This document shows, piece after piece, positions 7,786 to 16,036 of a stretch of 35,912 nt of DNA (positions are counted from its first letter, which is position 1; each line of letters begins with the position of its first letter). The stretch spans positions 1-35,912 of IMG/VR virus record IMGVR_UViG_3300049215_000363. One strand, given 5' to 3'. Both the position numbers and the translations under genes were made by a program. This stretch comes from a virus. Under the pieces are notes generated by a model. It made no database searches and was not told the origin of the DNA. It saw only the letters and a list, made by a program, of their open reading frames with translations.

Positions 7786-8730
7786 ATGGCTAACTACAAC
7801 GCCAAACAAGGCGACAACAGCTCGGTCATCTGGAAAGACACGTTCACCTACAAGGACGGGTCTTCACCGAATCTCACCGGCGCGACCGTCGAATTCGTGA
7901 TGCGCAGCGCGACGTCGTCGACGCCGACGATCGACGCGGTCGCGACGATCACGAACGCCACGAACCCTGCGACCGTCTCCTACACGCCCACCGCGACAGA
8001 CCTCGCCAACGCGGGCCTGTTCTTGCAGTACTGGAAGGTGACGTTCCAGGGCGGCCAGATCCAACGGTTCCCGACCGTCGGTTACAACACCGTCAACATC
8101 GAAGAGAACCTCGAGAGCGCGAACAGCACGATCGTCGATCTCTCCGACGTCAAGGACTACCTCAACCTTTCGGCCTCCGACCGCACTCACGACGCGAAGC
8201 TGATGCGGTTCATCACCGGCGTACAGCCGGTCGTGGAACGCATCGTCGGGGAGGTCGTCCCCAAAGTGCACACCGAGTGGTACGACGGCGGCCAGTACTG
8301 GATCATGCTGCGGCACCGGCCGGTGCTCGACGTGATCGCCGTGTCGGAGTGGCGCGGCCCGATCGAATACACCCAGTCCGAAGCTCAGGATCCCGGGCAC
8401 GGGTCGATCTATTCGGTGCTGTGGGAGAAGAACGGCCGGGTCGTGCGCCGCAGCGCGGGCGGTGGCGTCATCGCGTTCCCGCACATGCCGCAAGCGATCC
8501 AAGCGATCTACCAGACCGGCCGTGACCCGATCCCCGACAACATCCGGCTCGGCACGCTCGAGCTGATCCGCGCGAACTACCAGCCGACCCAACAAGCCGG
8601 CCGGCCCGCGTTCGGCGCGCAAGGCGCCGGCGGCGAAGACCTCCCGCCCGGGCCCGCCATCGGGTTCTTCGTCCCGAACCGCGTGCGTGAACTGCTCGCG
8701 CCGCACAAGCGGGCGCCGGCGATCGCATGA
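7786..8730 (+). CDS. Fusion of a BppU-N-like domain and an HK97 gp6-like head-tail connector
   Basis: This encodes 314 residues. Residues about 1-110 look like the Ig-like N-terminal domain of phage baseplate upper proteins (KQGDNSSVIWKDTFTYKDG, then LTGATVEFVMRS). Residues about 117-314 look like a gp6-type connector: DLSDVKDYLNLSASDRTHDAKLMRFITGVQPVVERIVG, a YDGG strand, and a C-terminal helix ending near the RVRELLAPHKR tail. Gp6-type proteins form the ring between portal and tail. Joining the two in one chain is unusual. Start context is gaaggcgctacgg. The stop overlaps the next start by ATGA. Confidence 0.72.
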   Translation: MANYNAKQGDNSSVIWKDTFTYKDGSSPNLTGATVEFVMRSATSSTPTIDAVATITNATNPATVSYTPTATDLANAGLFLQYWKVTFQGGQIQRFPTVGYNTVNIEENLESANSTIVDLSDVKDYLNLSASDRTHDAKLMRFITGVQPVVERIVGEVVPKVHTEWYDGGQYWIMLRHRPVLDVIAVSEWRGPIEYTQSEAQDPGHGSIYSVLWEKNGRVVRRSAGGGVIAFPHMPQAIQAIYQTGRDPIPDNIRLGTLELIRANYQPTQQAGRPAFGAQGAGGEDLPPGPAIGFFVPNRVRELLAPHKRAPAIA

Positions 8731-9248
8731 CGATCGAAACAACGACCGTCCCCGACGCGATCGACTACCTGCTGAACATGATCGCCGCGCTGCCCGAGTG
8801 CGCGCCGCCGGTCGCAGTGCTCGACGGCTTCCCCGGCGAGATCTCCGGCCTCGACACGATCGTGACCGTCGGCGGCGAAATGAACCCGACCGCGACCGGC
8901 ACGATGAGCTGGGCTGCGCTCGGCGGACCCGTCCCCGCGCGCGACGAGCGCTACACGATCGACGTCGGCGTGTGGTGCTGGGTCGGCGGCTCCAACAACG
9001 TCGACGACCTCGAAAGCCTCTCCGACGCGCAGAAGACCGCACGCGACAACGCGTTCACGATCGTGCGCGCCATCGAAAAAGCCGTCCGCAACGACCCGAC
9101 CTTCGGCGGCCTGTTCGGCACCGGCTGGTCAAGCGTCCTCGACACGTTCCACGTCGACCAAACCAACGCCGACACCGACCCGACGCAGGGACGTGTCTGC
9201 GACGTGCATTTCGACGTCGGCGTCTACTCCCGCCGCCGCACCTTCTGA
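8727..9248 (+). CDS. Probable tail terminator (tail completion) protein
   Basis: This encodes 173 residues, starting at an ATG overlapping the connector stop. It has an N-terminal helix (PDAIDYLLNMIAAL), a central strand pair (RYTIDVGVWCWVGG), a long helix (TARDNAFTIVRAIEKAVRNDP) and a closing strand (VCDVHFDVGVYSRRR). This order and length match the small tail-terminator family that caps the tail tube before it joins the head. Its place between the connector and the tail tube gene fits. Confidence 0.65.
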   Translation: MTIETTTVPDAIDYLLNMIAALPECAPPVAVLDGFPGEISGLDTIVTVGGEMNPTATGTMSWAALGGPVPARDERYTIDVGVWCWVGGSNNVDDLESLSDAQKTARDNAFTIVRAIEKAVRNDPTFGGLFGTGWSSVLDTFHVDQTNADTDPTQGRVCDVHFDVGVYSRRRTF

Positions 9249-9260
9249 AAGGCCCCAACG

Positions 9261-9518
9261 ATGGCGCTGTTCCGCAACGTTCACCACGAGATGCTCGGCG
9301 TGCCCGTCCCGGGCCGCGCGCAACTCACGCCCGTCGAACCCGACGACACCTTCGAAGTCCCCGACGACGAATGCTCGTGCGGCTGGACCGCACACGAAGA
9401 CGGCACACCCGACGGTCACGACATCGCCCTGCACTTCGAGCTCAACGACAACTACAAGCGTCTCGACGGGCCCGTCCCGCCGGCGTCTGCGTCCACGGAA
9501 GGACCGGCTGAACAATGA
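9261..9518 (+). CDS. Small hypothetical protein in the tail operon
   Basis: This encodes 85 residues, behind a gaaaggcc ribosome-binding sequence. It is acidic, with ECSCGWTAHEDG and several His residues that could bind a metal, but only two Cys are present. Its stop overlaps the start of the tail tube gene (ATGA), so the two are probably coupled. No family was recognised. A head-tail junction role is possible from position. Confidence 0.65.
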   Translation: MALFRNVHHEMLGVPVPGRAQLTPVEPDDTFEVPDDECSCGWTAHEDGTPDGHDIALHFELNDNYKRLDGPVPPASASTEGPAEQ

Positions 9519-10558
9519 CCACTTCGTTCCCGTCGGGGCTCGGCGCGAGCTTCGGGTTCACGACCGAAGGCACCGTCGGCACGATGACGACGTCGTCGAT
9601 GCGTTGGGTCCGGCCCGACAAGGCGCCGTTCGCGCTGAAGAAGACGATCGCACAGTCGACCGGCCTGCATCAGGGCCTGTTCGAAGAAGGCAAACGCCGC
9701 GCCTACGTGCAACGTGAAGGCGGCGGCACCATCTCGATGGACTTGATCGACAAGCAGCTCGGCCTGTTCTTCCAACATGCGCTCGGCGCATGGTCCGGTA
9801 CCGGCAACGGCACGATTACGCAGGTCGGCGGCAGCGCCGCATGGTTGCAGAACTTCTATCCGGGCGACACGACCGGCAAATCGCTTTCAGTCCAGCTCGG
9901 CATGCCGTTCACGAACGGCACGATCCAACCCCTGAATTATCCGGGGTGCAAGATCCTCGATTTCACGATCTCCTGCCAGCGAGGCGGACTCGCGAAGGTT
10001 GACGCCACCATCGACGGCTGGGACGAACAGACCTCGACCGGCTACGCCGCGCCGTCGTTCGTCGCGAGCGACGTGTACTCGTTCAACCAGATGACCGTGA
10101 AGTTCGGCGGCACGCCGTCGACGACGAGCGGCGTGACATCGATCTCGGCGGGCGCCGTACCGACCGGCCTGGTCGACAACCTGTCGATCAAGGTCACGAA
10201 TCCGATGAAGGTGGATCGGTTCCAACAAGGCACCCAGACCAAGCAAGAACAGCTTCCGAACAACTTCCGCCAGATCGAAGTCAGCTTCGACATCGAATGG
10301 GCGGCCGTCGCCGACGTCTACACGGCGTTCGCGGCCGACACGTCGACGGCGATGGAGATCACCTGGACCGGCGGCATCGCCGGCGGCTCCAACCACTTCT
10401 TCGTCGACATCATCATCCCGCAGCTGTTCTTCGAAGAAGCATCTCCGCCGCTCGACGGACCCGACGTCATCACCCAGAAGGTGAAAGCCAAAGGCCTCGA
10501 CAACGGCGCCGACAACCAGATCCAGCTCCAGTACCAGTCGACGGACACGTCGATCTGA
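9515..10558 (+). CDS. Major tail tube protein
   Basis: This encodes 347 residues. Residues 1-110 hold the strand pattern typical of actinophage tail tube subunits (GASFGFTTEGTVGTMTTSSMRWVRPDK, then SMDLIDKQLGLFFQHALG). The later half has LVDNLSIKVTNPMKVDRF, FRQIEVSFDIEWA and a C-terminal FFVDIIIPQLFFEEASPPLDGPDVITQKVKAKGL segment. Its position just before the tape-measure chaperones is diagnostic for the tube protein of siphoviruses. The subunit polymerises into the tail tube around the tape measure. Confidence 0.82.
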   Translation: MTTSFPSGLGASFGFTTEGTVGTMTTSSMRWVRPDKAPFALKKTIAQSTGLHQGLFEEGKRRAYVQREGGGTISMDLIDKQLGLFFQHALGAWSGTGNGTITQVGGSAAWLQNFYPGDTTGKSLSVQLGMPFTNGTIQPLNYPGCKILDFTISCQRGGLAKVDATIDGWDEQTSTGYAAPSFVASDVYSFNQMTVKFGGTPSTTSGVTSISAGAVPTGLVDNLSIKVTNPMKVDRFQQGTQTKQEQLPNNFRQIEVSFDIEWAAVADVYTAFAADTSTAMEITWTGGIAGGSNHFFVDIIIPQLFFEEASPPLDGPDVITQKVKAKGLDNGADNQIQLQYQSTDTSI

Positions 10559-10585
10559 GCACCCACCCAAGAGGGGGACTAGTTC

Positions 10586-11011
10586 GTGAAACTCAAGCTC
10601 GGGGAACAAGAGTGGGACTTCGACACTGACAAGTGGCGTAATGACGAGATCATGGCCGTCGAACGCGAGCTCGGCTGCTCGATGGCCGAGTTCGCCGATC
10701 AGCTCAACCGCGGGTATATGTCTGCGGTGACCGCCGCGATCTGGATCTACAAGCGGCGCGAGAACCCGAAGCTGCGTTTCGCCGAAGTGCGCTTCACCAT
10801 GGCCGAGTTCGACCTCGTCCTCGACCGCGACGAGCTCCGCACGGCGTATTGGAAAGTCAAGACCGTCGAAGAACGCGAGAAGATCCTCGCCGCCGTCGAC
10901 GACCCCGACGACGAGGCCTACATCACCGCCGAGCCCGAAGAGGCGCAGCGCAGCGTGGACCCTACGCAGCCGCCCGAGCTCGAGGCGGACAGCGAACACT
11001 CGAAGTCCTAA
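10586..11011 (+). CDS. Tail assembly chaperone, upstream (gpG-like) part
   Basis: This encodes 141 residues behind a strong gaggggga ribosome-binding sequence. It is helical, with WRNDEIMAVERELGCSMAEFADQLNRG and AIWIYKRRENPKLRF segments, and ends in an acidic Pro/Glu tail. It sits between the tube gene and the tape measure, the conserved place for the chaperones that solubilise the tape measure. A second open frame (-1) begins to look coding near its end, so a fraction of ribosomes probably shift to make a longer protein. Confidence 0.75.
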   Translation: MKLKLGEQEWDFDTDKWRNDEIMAVERELGCSMAEFADQLNRGYMSAVTAAIWIYKRRENPKLRFAEVRFTMAEFDLVLDRDELRTAYWKVKTVEEREKILAAVDDPDDEAYITAEPEEAQRSVDPTQPPELEADSEHSKS

Positions 11012-11163
11012 AAGCCGAATACGAAGGCGACTTCGCGCACCTCTTCCATATCCGGCCGTGGGAATGGCCGCTGCTCGAGCACGGCGAAACGAAACGGCTG
11101 ATCCGCGCCGTGGACGGCGTCCGCGCCGAGCTCGCCGCAGCAAAGAACAAAACCCCGACATGA
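10586..11163 (+). CDS. Tail assembly chaperone, -1 frameshift product (gpGT-like)
   Basis: The reading frame one base back stays open to TGA at 11161-11163 and, from about 11002, encodes a plausible domain (KAEYEGDFAHLFHIRPWEW, then a charged helix). No start codon with a ribosome-binding sequence precedes it, so it is most simply made as a -1 extension of the upstream chaperone. I see no classical X-XXY-YYZ heptamer. One possible slip site is the C-CCC run at 10903-10906, but that would put a long Arg-rich stretch into the product, so a site nearer 11000 may be used. Frame shown by sequence; mechanism inferred from the family. Confidence 0.55.
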
Positions 11164-11173
11164 GGCACGCGCG

Positions 11174-11605
11174 ATGGCGACAGAGTTCACGCTCGACGCC
11201 CGCCAAGTCCGCGCCGCCGGCAAAGCCTTCAAAGCGTCGCTGCCGCGCGCGGTACGCCTCGCGCTCGCACGCGAGCTCCGCACGATCGGAAAAGAACTCG
11301 CGCTCGCCGCGATCGCAGCCGCAGACTTCGAAGTCGACCCGAAAGCCGTGCAAGTCCGCACCGTCGGACCGTCCGTGCGCATCAAACTCGTCGCGGTCGA
11401 AGACAAACCGCACCACGGCAAAGCGCTCGCGTTCGAAAACGACGGCAAGCCCGGCAACTTCCGCCATCCCGTGTTCGGCAACCGCAACGCCTGGGCGAAC
11501 TCGCGCGCGCGGCCGTTCCTGACACCGACCGTGGAAGCGGCCTATTCGGCGACCGTCGACAAGATCGGCGAAGCCGTCGAGAAGGCACTGAACGCAGCGA
11601 TCTGA
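11174..11605 (+). CDS. HK97 gp10-like tail completion or neck protein
   Basis: This encodes 143 residues. Helical N-terminus (RQVRAAGKAFKASLPRAVRL), a strand region (VQVRTVGPSVRIKLVAV), the motif HPVFGNRNAW and the C-terminal RPFLTPTVEAAY followed by a long helix. The HPVFG...RPFL pattern is typical of gp10-like proteins at the head-tail junction. It lies between the chaperones and the tape measure rather than before the tube, a small rearrangement from the HK97 order. Confidence 0.7.
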   Translation: MATEFTLDARQVRAAGKAFKASLPRAVRLALARELRTIGKELALAAIAAADFEVDPKAVQVRTVGPSVRIKLVAVEDKPHHGKALAFENDGKPGNFRHPVFGNRNAWANSRARPFLTPTVEAAYSATVDKIGEAVEKALNAAI

Positions 11606-11631
11606 GCTGACACGCCCAAGGAAGGGCAGCC

Positions 11632-13770
11632 GTGGCCGGAAAGATGTACGAGGTCCGGCTCACCGCCGAGAACAGCGACCTCCTGCGCAAGCTCGTCGAA
11701 GCCGGCGACGCCTCCGAGCGTGCCGGCAAGAAGATGGAGTCGTCGTTCGACAAGTCGACGTCGCGCGTCGGCTCCATGTTCTCCCGGCTCGGTTCCCTCG
11801 GGTCGAAATTCGGCGTCCCGATGTCGGAGTCGCTCGACAAGGTCGGCGCCAAGTTCGACGAGACCGAAAAGAAAGGCCACGGGTTCGGGGCTGGGCTCGC
11901 CAGCGTCGGCCAAGCCGTCACCCTCGGCCTCGGCGCCGGCCTCGTCGCCGTCGGCGCCGAGAGCATCCACCTCGCCGACAACTTCGAAGCGTCCCACGCC
12001 CGGCTCGTCGTCGCGCTGAAGAACTCGGGCACGTCGTTCTCGTCATGGCATTCCCAAGTCGACGCGGCCGAGAACACGGGCCAGCAGTTCGGGTTCACGT
12101 CGACCGACATCGAAGGCGCGCTCGCCTCGATGACAACCGGCATGGGCAGCGCCCAAAAGGCGATCTCGTCACTGTCGCTCGCCGAGAACATCGCAGCCGC
12201 CCGTCACATCTCGCTCGCGCAAGCGGCGATGCTCGTCACCAAAGCGAGCGAAGGCCAGATCCGGCCGCTCAAACAAGCCGGGATCGATCTGCCGATCGCC
12301 GCGGGCGGCGCGCTGAAGGTCAAGACCGCGTTCGAAGGCCTCGTCAAGGCGCAAGACAAAGCGAAGCTGGTCGAACAGCAGATCGCTGACCATCAGCTCA
12401 AAGGCAAGGCCGCGATGACGGCCTACGCCAACGCGCAGGCCGGGCTGCAGACCGCGCAACAGAAGCTGAACGACGCGCAGACGTCCGGTTCGCAGATCCT
12501 CACCGCGCTCGGCGAAAAGTTCGGCGGTTCAGCTGCAGCGCAGGCCGGCACCTTCCAAGGCAAAGTCGCCGCGCTGCGCGCCGAAGCCACCAACCTCGGC
12601 ACGAAGCTCGGCACCTGGCTCATCCCCAAGCTGACCGAACTCATGGGTGTCGTCAGCAACGTCGTCACCTGGTTCGAAAAACATCGCGCGGTCGCGATGG
12701 CGCTCGGCATTGTCATCGGTACCGTTCTCGTCGTCGCCGTCGTCGCGATGGTCGCCGCGTGGGTTGCCGCGAACATTGCGATCATCACGACCGTCGGTGT
12801 CGTGCTGGCCGTCGTCGCCGTCATCGGCCTGCTTGTCGCCGGCGTCATCTACGCGTGGACGCACTTCCAGCTCTTCCGCGACATCGTGCTCGGTGTCTTC
12901 ACCGTGGTGAAGACCTACGTGATGACGTACGTCACGATCATCATCGGGCTTTGGCACATGTTCGGCTCGACGATCATCTCCTACGCCAAGTCCACGTGGG
13001 ACAACATCAAGCTCTACATCCAAGGTGCCCTCAACGTCATCACGGGCATCTTCAACCTGTTCAAAGACCTCTTCACCGGTAAGTGGTCGAACCTTTGGAA
13101 CGACGTCAAACAGATCCTGTCCGGGGCCTGGGACATGATCCGCGCGATCGTCGGGCAAGCGCTCAACCAGCTCGAGACGCTCCTGTCGCTCGCATGGGCC
13201 GCGATCGGTAACGCCGTCAAAACCGGCTGGTCCGACACGCTGTCGTTCTTCGAAGGGCTGCCCGGAAAGATCACCGGGTTCTTCTCAGGGTTGGTGACCG
13301 ACTTCTTCAACCTGGGCGCCAACATCATCCACGCGCTCATCAACGGCATCGGTTCCGTTGCCGGCAGCATCGCCAGCGCGATCACGAGCCATATTCCACA
13401 CAGCATCGCCGGCGTGAAGCTCTGGGCGCGTGGTGGCATCGCCGAGTACCCGATGTCCGGTGGTCTCGCCATTTTGCACGGCCGGGAGGCGATCCTGCCT
13501 CTCGATGATAGGCGACGATCGTTCGAGATTCTCGCCCAGACGGGGCTCGGCGGCGGGAGTGCGGCGACGAGTGCGGTGGTCGGGTCGGCGTCCCTGACCG
13601 GTGGCGGCGGTGGCGTCGTTGTCGTCGTGAACGTGAACGCGCCCGTCGTCGGTCGCAACTCGCAGTTTGACAGTGAGCTCGCGCTCACGATCGCGAACCA
13701 GTTGAAGCATCTCGGGATCAGGGACCAGCGGATGGTGCAAAGCATCTTCCAGTCGAACGGGCCCGGATGA
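11632..13770 (+). CDS. Tape measure protein
   Basis: This encodes 712 residues from GTG. The N-terminal half is helical and coiled (LLRKLVEAGDASERAGKKMESSF; later AQAGLQTAQQKLNDAQTS). A hydrophobic block at about 353-412 contains two or three membrane-type segments. The next part (about 420-600) has further amphipathic helices, and the end is a beta-rich tail with a VVVVVNVNAP strand. This is the standard layout of tape measure proteins, which set tail length and are ejected on infection. At about 1.5 A per residue this predicts a tail near 105-110 nm. Its stop overlaps the next start. Confidence 0.88.
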   Translation: MAGKMYEVRLTAENSDLLRKLVEAGDASERAGKKMESSFDKSTSRVGSMFSRLGSLGSKFGVPMSESLDKVGAKFDETEKKGHGFGAGLASVGQAVTLGLGAGLVAVGAESIHLADNFEASHARLVVALKNSGTSFSSWHSQVDAAENTGQQFGFTSTDIEGALASMTTGMGSAQKAISSLSLAENIAAARHISLAQAAMLVTKASEGQIRPLKQAGIDLPIAAGGALKVKTAFEGLVKAQDKAKLVEQQIADHQLKGKAAMTAYANAQAGLQTAQQKLNDAQTSGSQILTALGEKFGGSAAAQAGTFQGKVAALRAEATNLGTKLGTWLIPKLTELMGVVSNVVTWFEKHRAVAMALGIVIGTVLVVAVVAMVAAWVAANIAIITTVGVVLAVVAVIGLLVAGVIYAWTHFQLFRDIVLGVFTVVKTYVMTYVTIIIGLWHMFGSTIISYAKSTWDNIKLYIQGALNVITGIFNLFKDLFTGKWSNLWNDVKQILSGAWDMIRAIVGQALNQLETLLSLAWAAIGNAVKTGWSDTLSFFEGLPGKITGFFSGLVTDFFNLGANIIHALINGIGSVAGSIASAITSHIPHSIAGVKLWARGGIAEYPMSGGLAILHGREAILPLDDRRRSFEILAQTGLGGGSAATSAVVGSASLTGGGGGVVVVVNVNAPVVGRNSQFDSELALTIANQLKHLGIRDQRMVQSIFQSNGPG

Positions 13771-15068
13771 CGGCTCGGTTCCCGACTGTCATCGCCGAGT
13801 TCGGGTTCGGGCTCGCACCCGCGAGCACATACATCGTGTTCTACAAGTCGCAGCCGCGCTCCATCGGCGGCGTCGGTCCGGCGGGCGTCGGGTTCAACAC
13901 GTTCACGTTCGCGCCGAGCACCACGTACACCGACGTGTCGGCCGACTACCGCATGTTGAGCACTCGCCGCGGGCGGCAACGGGCGATGGATCAGTTCTCG
14001 GCGGGAACGTCGAGCGTCACACTCGACGCGACCACCACCGACTACTGGACGGACCCGTCCGCGGTCCCGAACATTCCGACGCGCTACCGCGCCACCTGGA
14101 ACGGCGTCACGTACCCGCTATTCGCTGGGTTTGTCGACGCGTGGACACCGAACTACACGCCCGGTCAAGGCTCATACTCCGAAGTCGTCGCACGCGCGAC
14201 GGACGGGCTGCGCGTCTTGCAGGGCTATCAGCCGTTCGCCGGTGGTGGCACCGTCGGCGTCGGTGAAGACACCGGCTCGCGCGTGTCGCGTGTGCTCGAC
14301 GAGGCCGGCTGGTCAGCCACCGACCGGCTCCTCGACGCGGGCATCTCGACATTGCAAGGAACGACGCTGTCGCAGACTGCACTGTCGGACGCGCAGGCGG
14401 CGGTCGACAGTGAGCTCGGCCGTCTCTACATGACCGCCGATGGGCTCGTCCGGTTCGAGAACCGCTGGTACCGGTGGACGAATCCGTCGAGCATGACGCC
14501 GCAGTTCGTGTTCGCCGACAACGACGACGACGCGCAGAGCTACGGCTCGACGTACGGCGTCGGCTCCGACGTGTACCAGTCGGCGGTCCCGGCGAACGAC
14601 AACACGCTCGTAAAGAACAAGATCGGCGCCCGGAACGACGGCGGCACGTTGCAGACGGCGATCGATGACGCGTCGGTCGCCGCGAACTACACGACCGTCT
14701 ACCAGAACACGAGCCTCCTGCTGCAGGACGACGCGTCCGCGCAGCATTGGGCGAACCAAGTGTTGTTCTTCAACAAGAACGCCGAAAAGCGCGTCGACCA
14801 GATCGTCATCAAACCGTCCGGGAACCCGGACGTGTTATGGCCGGAAGTGTTGAGCCGCCAGATCTCCGACATGATCTCGGTGATCGTCGACGGCGACGAG
14901 ATCCAATGCTGGGTCGAAGGCATCGACCACGAGGCCCAGACCTCGCCGATGGACTGGACAACGACCTACTCGCTCTCGCAGGTACCGTCGTCGCTTCGCA
15001 GCGACACCTCGCCGTTCATGATCTTCGACAGCGGCATGTTCAACGTCAACTCGTTCGCAGAGTTCTAG
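13767..15068 (+). CDS. Minor tail protein (tail tip / distal tail)
   Basis: This encodes 433 residues, starting at an ATG overlapping the tape-measure stop. Beta-rich segments include YADYRMLSTRRGRQRAMDQF-like and LFAGFVDAWTPNY stretches, followed by a domain around SRVSRVLDEAGW and LGRLYMTADGLVRFENRW. The RGR...FSAGT...LDATTTDYWTDP pattern resembles the distal-tail/hub proteins of actinophages, which follow the tape measure and connect the tube to the fibres. No protease or lytic motif was seen. Confidence 0.75.
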   Translation: MTARFPTVIAEFGFGLAPASTYIVFYKSQPRSIGGVGPAGVGFNTFTFAPSTTYTDVSADYRMLSTRRGRQRAMDQFSAGTSSVTLDATTTDYWTDPSAVPNIPTRYRATWNGVTYPLFAGFVDAWTPNYTPGQGSYSEVVARATDGLRVLQGYQPFAGGGTVGVGEDTGSRVSRVLDEAGWSATDRLLDAGISTLQGTTLSQTALSDAQAAVDSELGRLYMTADGLVRFENRWYRWTNPSSMTPQFVFADNDDDAQSYGSTYGVGSDVYQSAVPANDNTLVKNKIGARNDGGTLQTAIDDASVAANYTTVYQNTSLLLQDDASAQHWANQVLFFNKNAEKRVDQIVIKPSGNPDVLWPEVLSRQISDMISVIVDGDEIQCWVEGIDHEAQTSPMDWTTTYSLSQVPSSLRSDTSPFMIFDSGMFNVNSFAEF

Positions 15069-15076
15069 GGGAAGAC

Positions 15077-15526
15077 ATGCCGCATCCGGTTACCAAGTTG
15101 TTGCAGCGCGCCGACATGGCATCGCCGACCGATATCGCGCAGCTCGACGCGTTTGAGAGCAACGTCGAATGGTCGACGCTGATCGACTACAACGCGACCG
15201 AAGACGGCAACACGTCGGATTTCGACGATCACCCGCCGCTCAGCTCACGCAACTCGCTCGTCGACACCGAGCCGATCGATCACCTCACGCTCGAATACTC
15301 CGAGCAATGGTCAGGCGCCGTGCGTTTCCGTGTCAGCGAGAACGGCCACGAGATCGACTTCATGCTGCATTCCCGCCAGATCGGCACGCTGATCGAGGCG
15401 TTGCAGCGGCGACAGCGCGGCACCGTCGAGCAGTGGCACGCAGATCGTGCCGCGGCGAAAGCCGCCGGCGACGTCGCACCGTCCGGCGAGCCGTGCCTGT
15501 CGTGCGGCGCGCCGACCTACCGCTAA
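15077..15526 (+). CDS. Minor tail-region protein with C-terminal CxxC, function unknown
   Basis: This encodes 149 residues. I chose the ATG at 15077, preceded by gggaag and 8 bases after the previous stop; longer in-frame starts would lie inside that gene. Beta-type segments (DHLTLEYSEQWSGAVRFRV) are followed by a helix (IGTLIEALQRRQRGTVEQWH) and the ending PCLSCGAPTYR. The CLSC pair could bind zinc only if a second pair is provided by another chain. The context suggests a tail accessory protein. Confidence 0.65.
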   Translation: MPHPVTKLLQRADMASPTDIAQLDAFESNVEWSTLIDYNATEDGNTSDFDDHPPLSSRNSLVDTEPIDHLTLEYSEQWSGAVRFRVSENGHEIDFMLHSRQIGTLIEALQRRQRGTVEQWHADRAAAKAAGDVAPSGEPCLSCGAPTYR

Positions 15527-15547
15527 CAACCCGAGAGGCGCGCGCGG

Positions 15548-16036
15548 ATGCCCACGAGAACGCCGTACGTCACGACCGAGGCCATCGGCGACGTGATGAC
15601 CAAAGCCAATTTCGATCTCCTCTCGAATGCCGCGGTCGCGTACAACACCGTGTCGACGTCGCAGACGGGCATCAGCGGCACGACCCAGATCACGAACCTC
15701 GGTGTCACGTTCACCGCGCAAGCGTCCCGCTTCTACCTCATCGTCGTGCAGCTGAACGTGAACAACCCGACGAGCACCGGGTTCGTGAAGGTCCTGCTCC
15801 GCAACGCGACACCCAGCACGCTCAACTGCGTCGCAGAGACGACGTTCGCAGCGACCGGTACGAACGTGCGGGCGAACATGAGCGGCTTCTACATCTCGAT
15901 GCCGTCCGCCGGATCGGTCACCTACAACGCGTGGCTCGTCGTCCAATCCGGCACGGTCGACACTGCCGTCGGCTCCGACCCCGGCGACCCCGGCATCGCG
16001 TGGATTTTGGCGCTCGAGATCGGGCCGGCGTTCTGA
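15548..16036 (+). CDS. Minor tail/fibre-type beta-sandwich protein
   Basis: This encodes 162 residues. The opening YVTTEAIGDVMTKANFDLLSN and the core (ASRFYLIVVQLNVNN, GFVKVLLRNATPST, GFYISMPSAGSVTYNAWLVV) match a domain found repeatedly at the tail tips of actinophages, with an LEIGP ending. This is recognition from memory of such proteins rather than a search. Its stop overlaps the endolysin start (TGATG), linking tail and lysis genes in one transcript. Confidence 0.72.
   Translation: MPTRTPYVTTEAIGDVMTKANFDLLSNAAVAYNTVSTSQTGISGTTQITNLGVTFTAQASRFYLIVVQLNVNNPTSTGFVKVLLRNATPSTLNCVAETTFAATGTNVRANMSGFYISMPSAGSVTYNAWLVVQSGTVDTAVGSDPGDPGIAWILALEIGPAF

Noticed and set aside
14747-15076. N-terminal extension of the gene at 15077
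   Set aside because: It would overlap the minor tail gene by over 300 bases and encodes an Arg-rich stretch; the ATG at 15077 has a ribosome-binding sequence.
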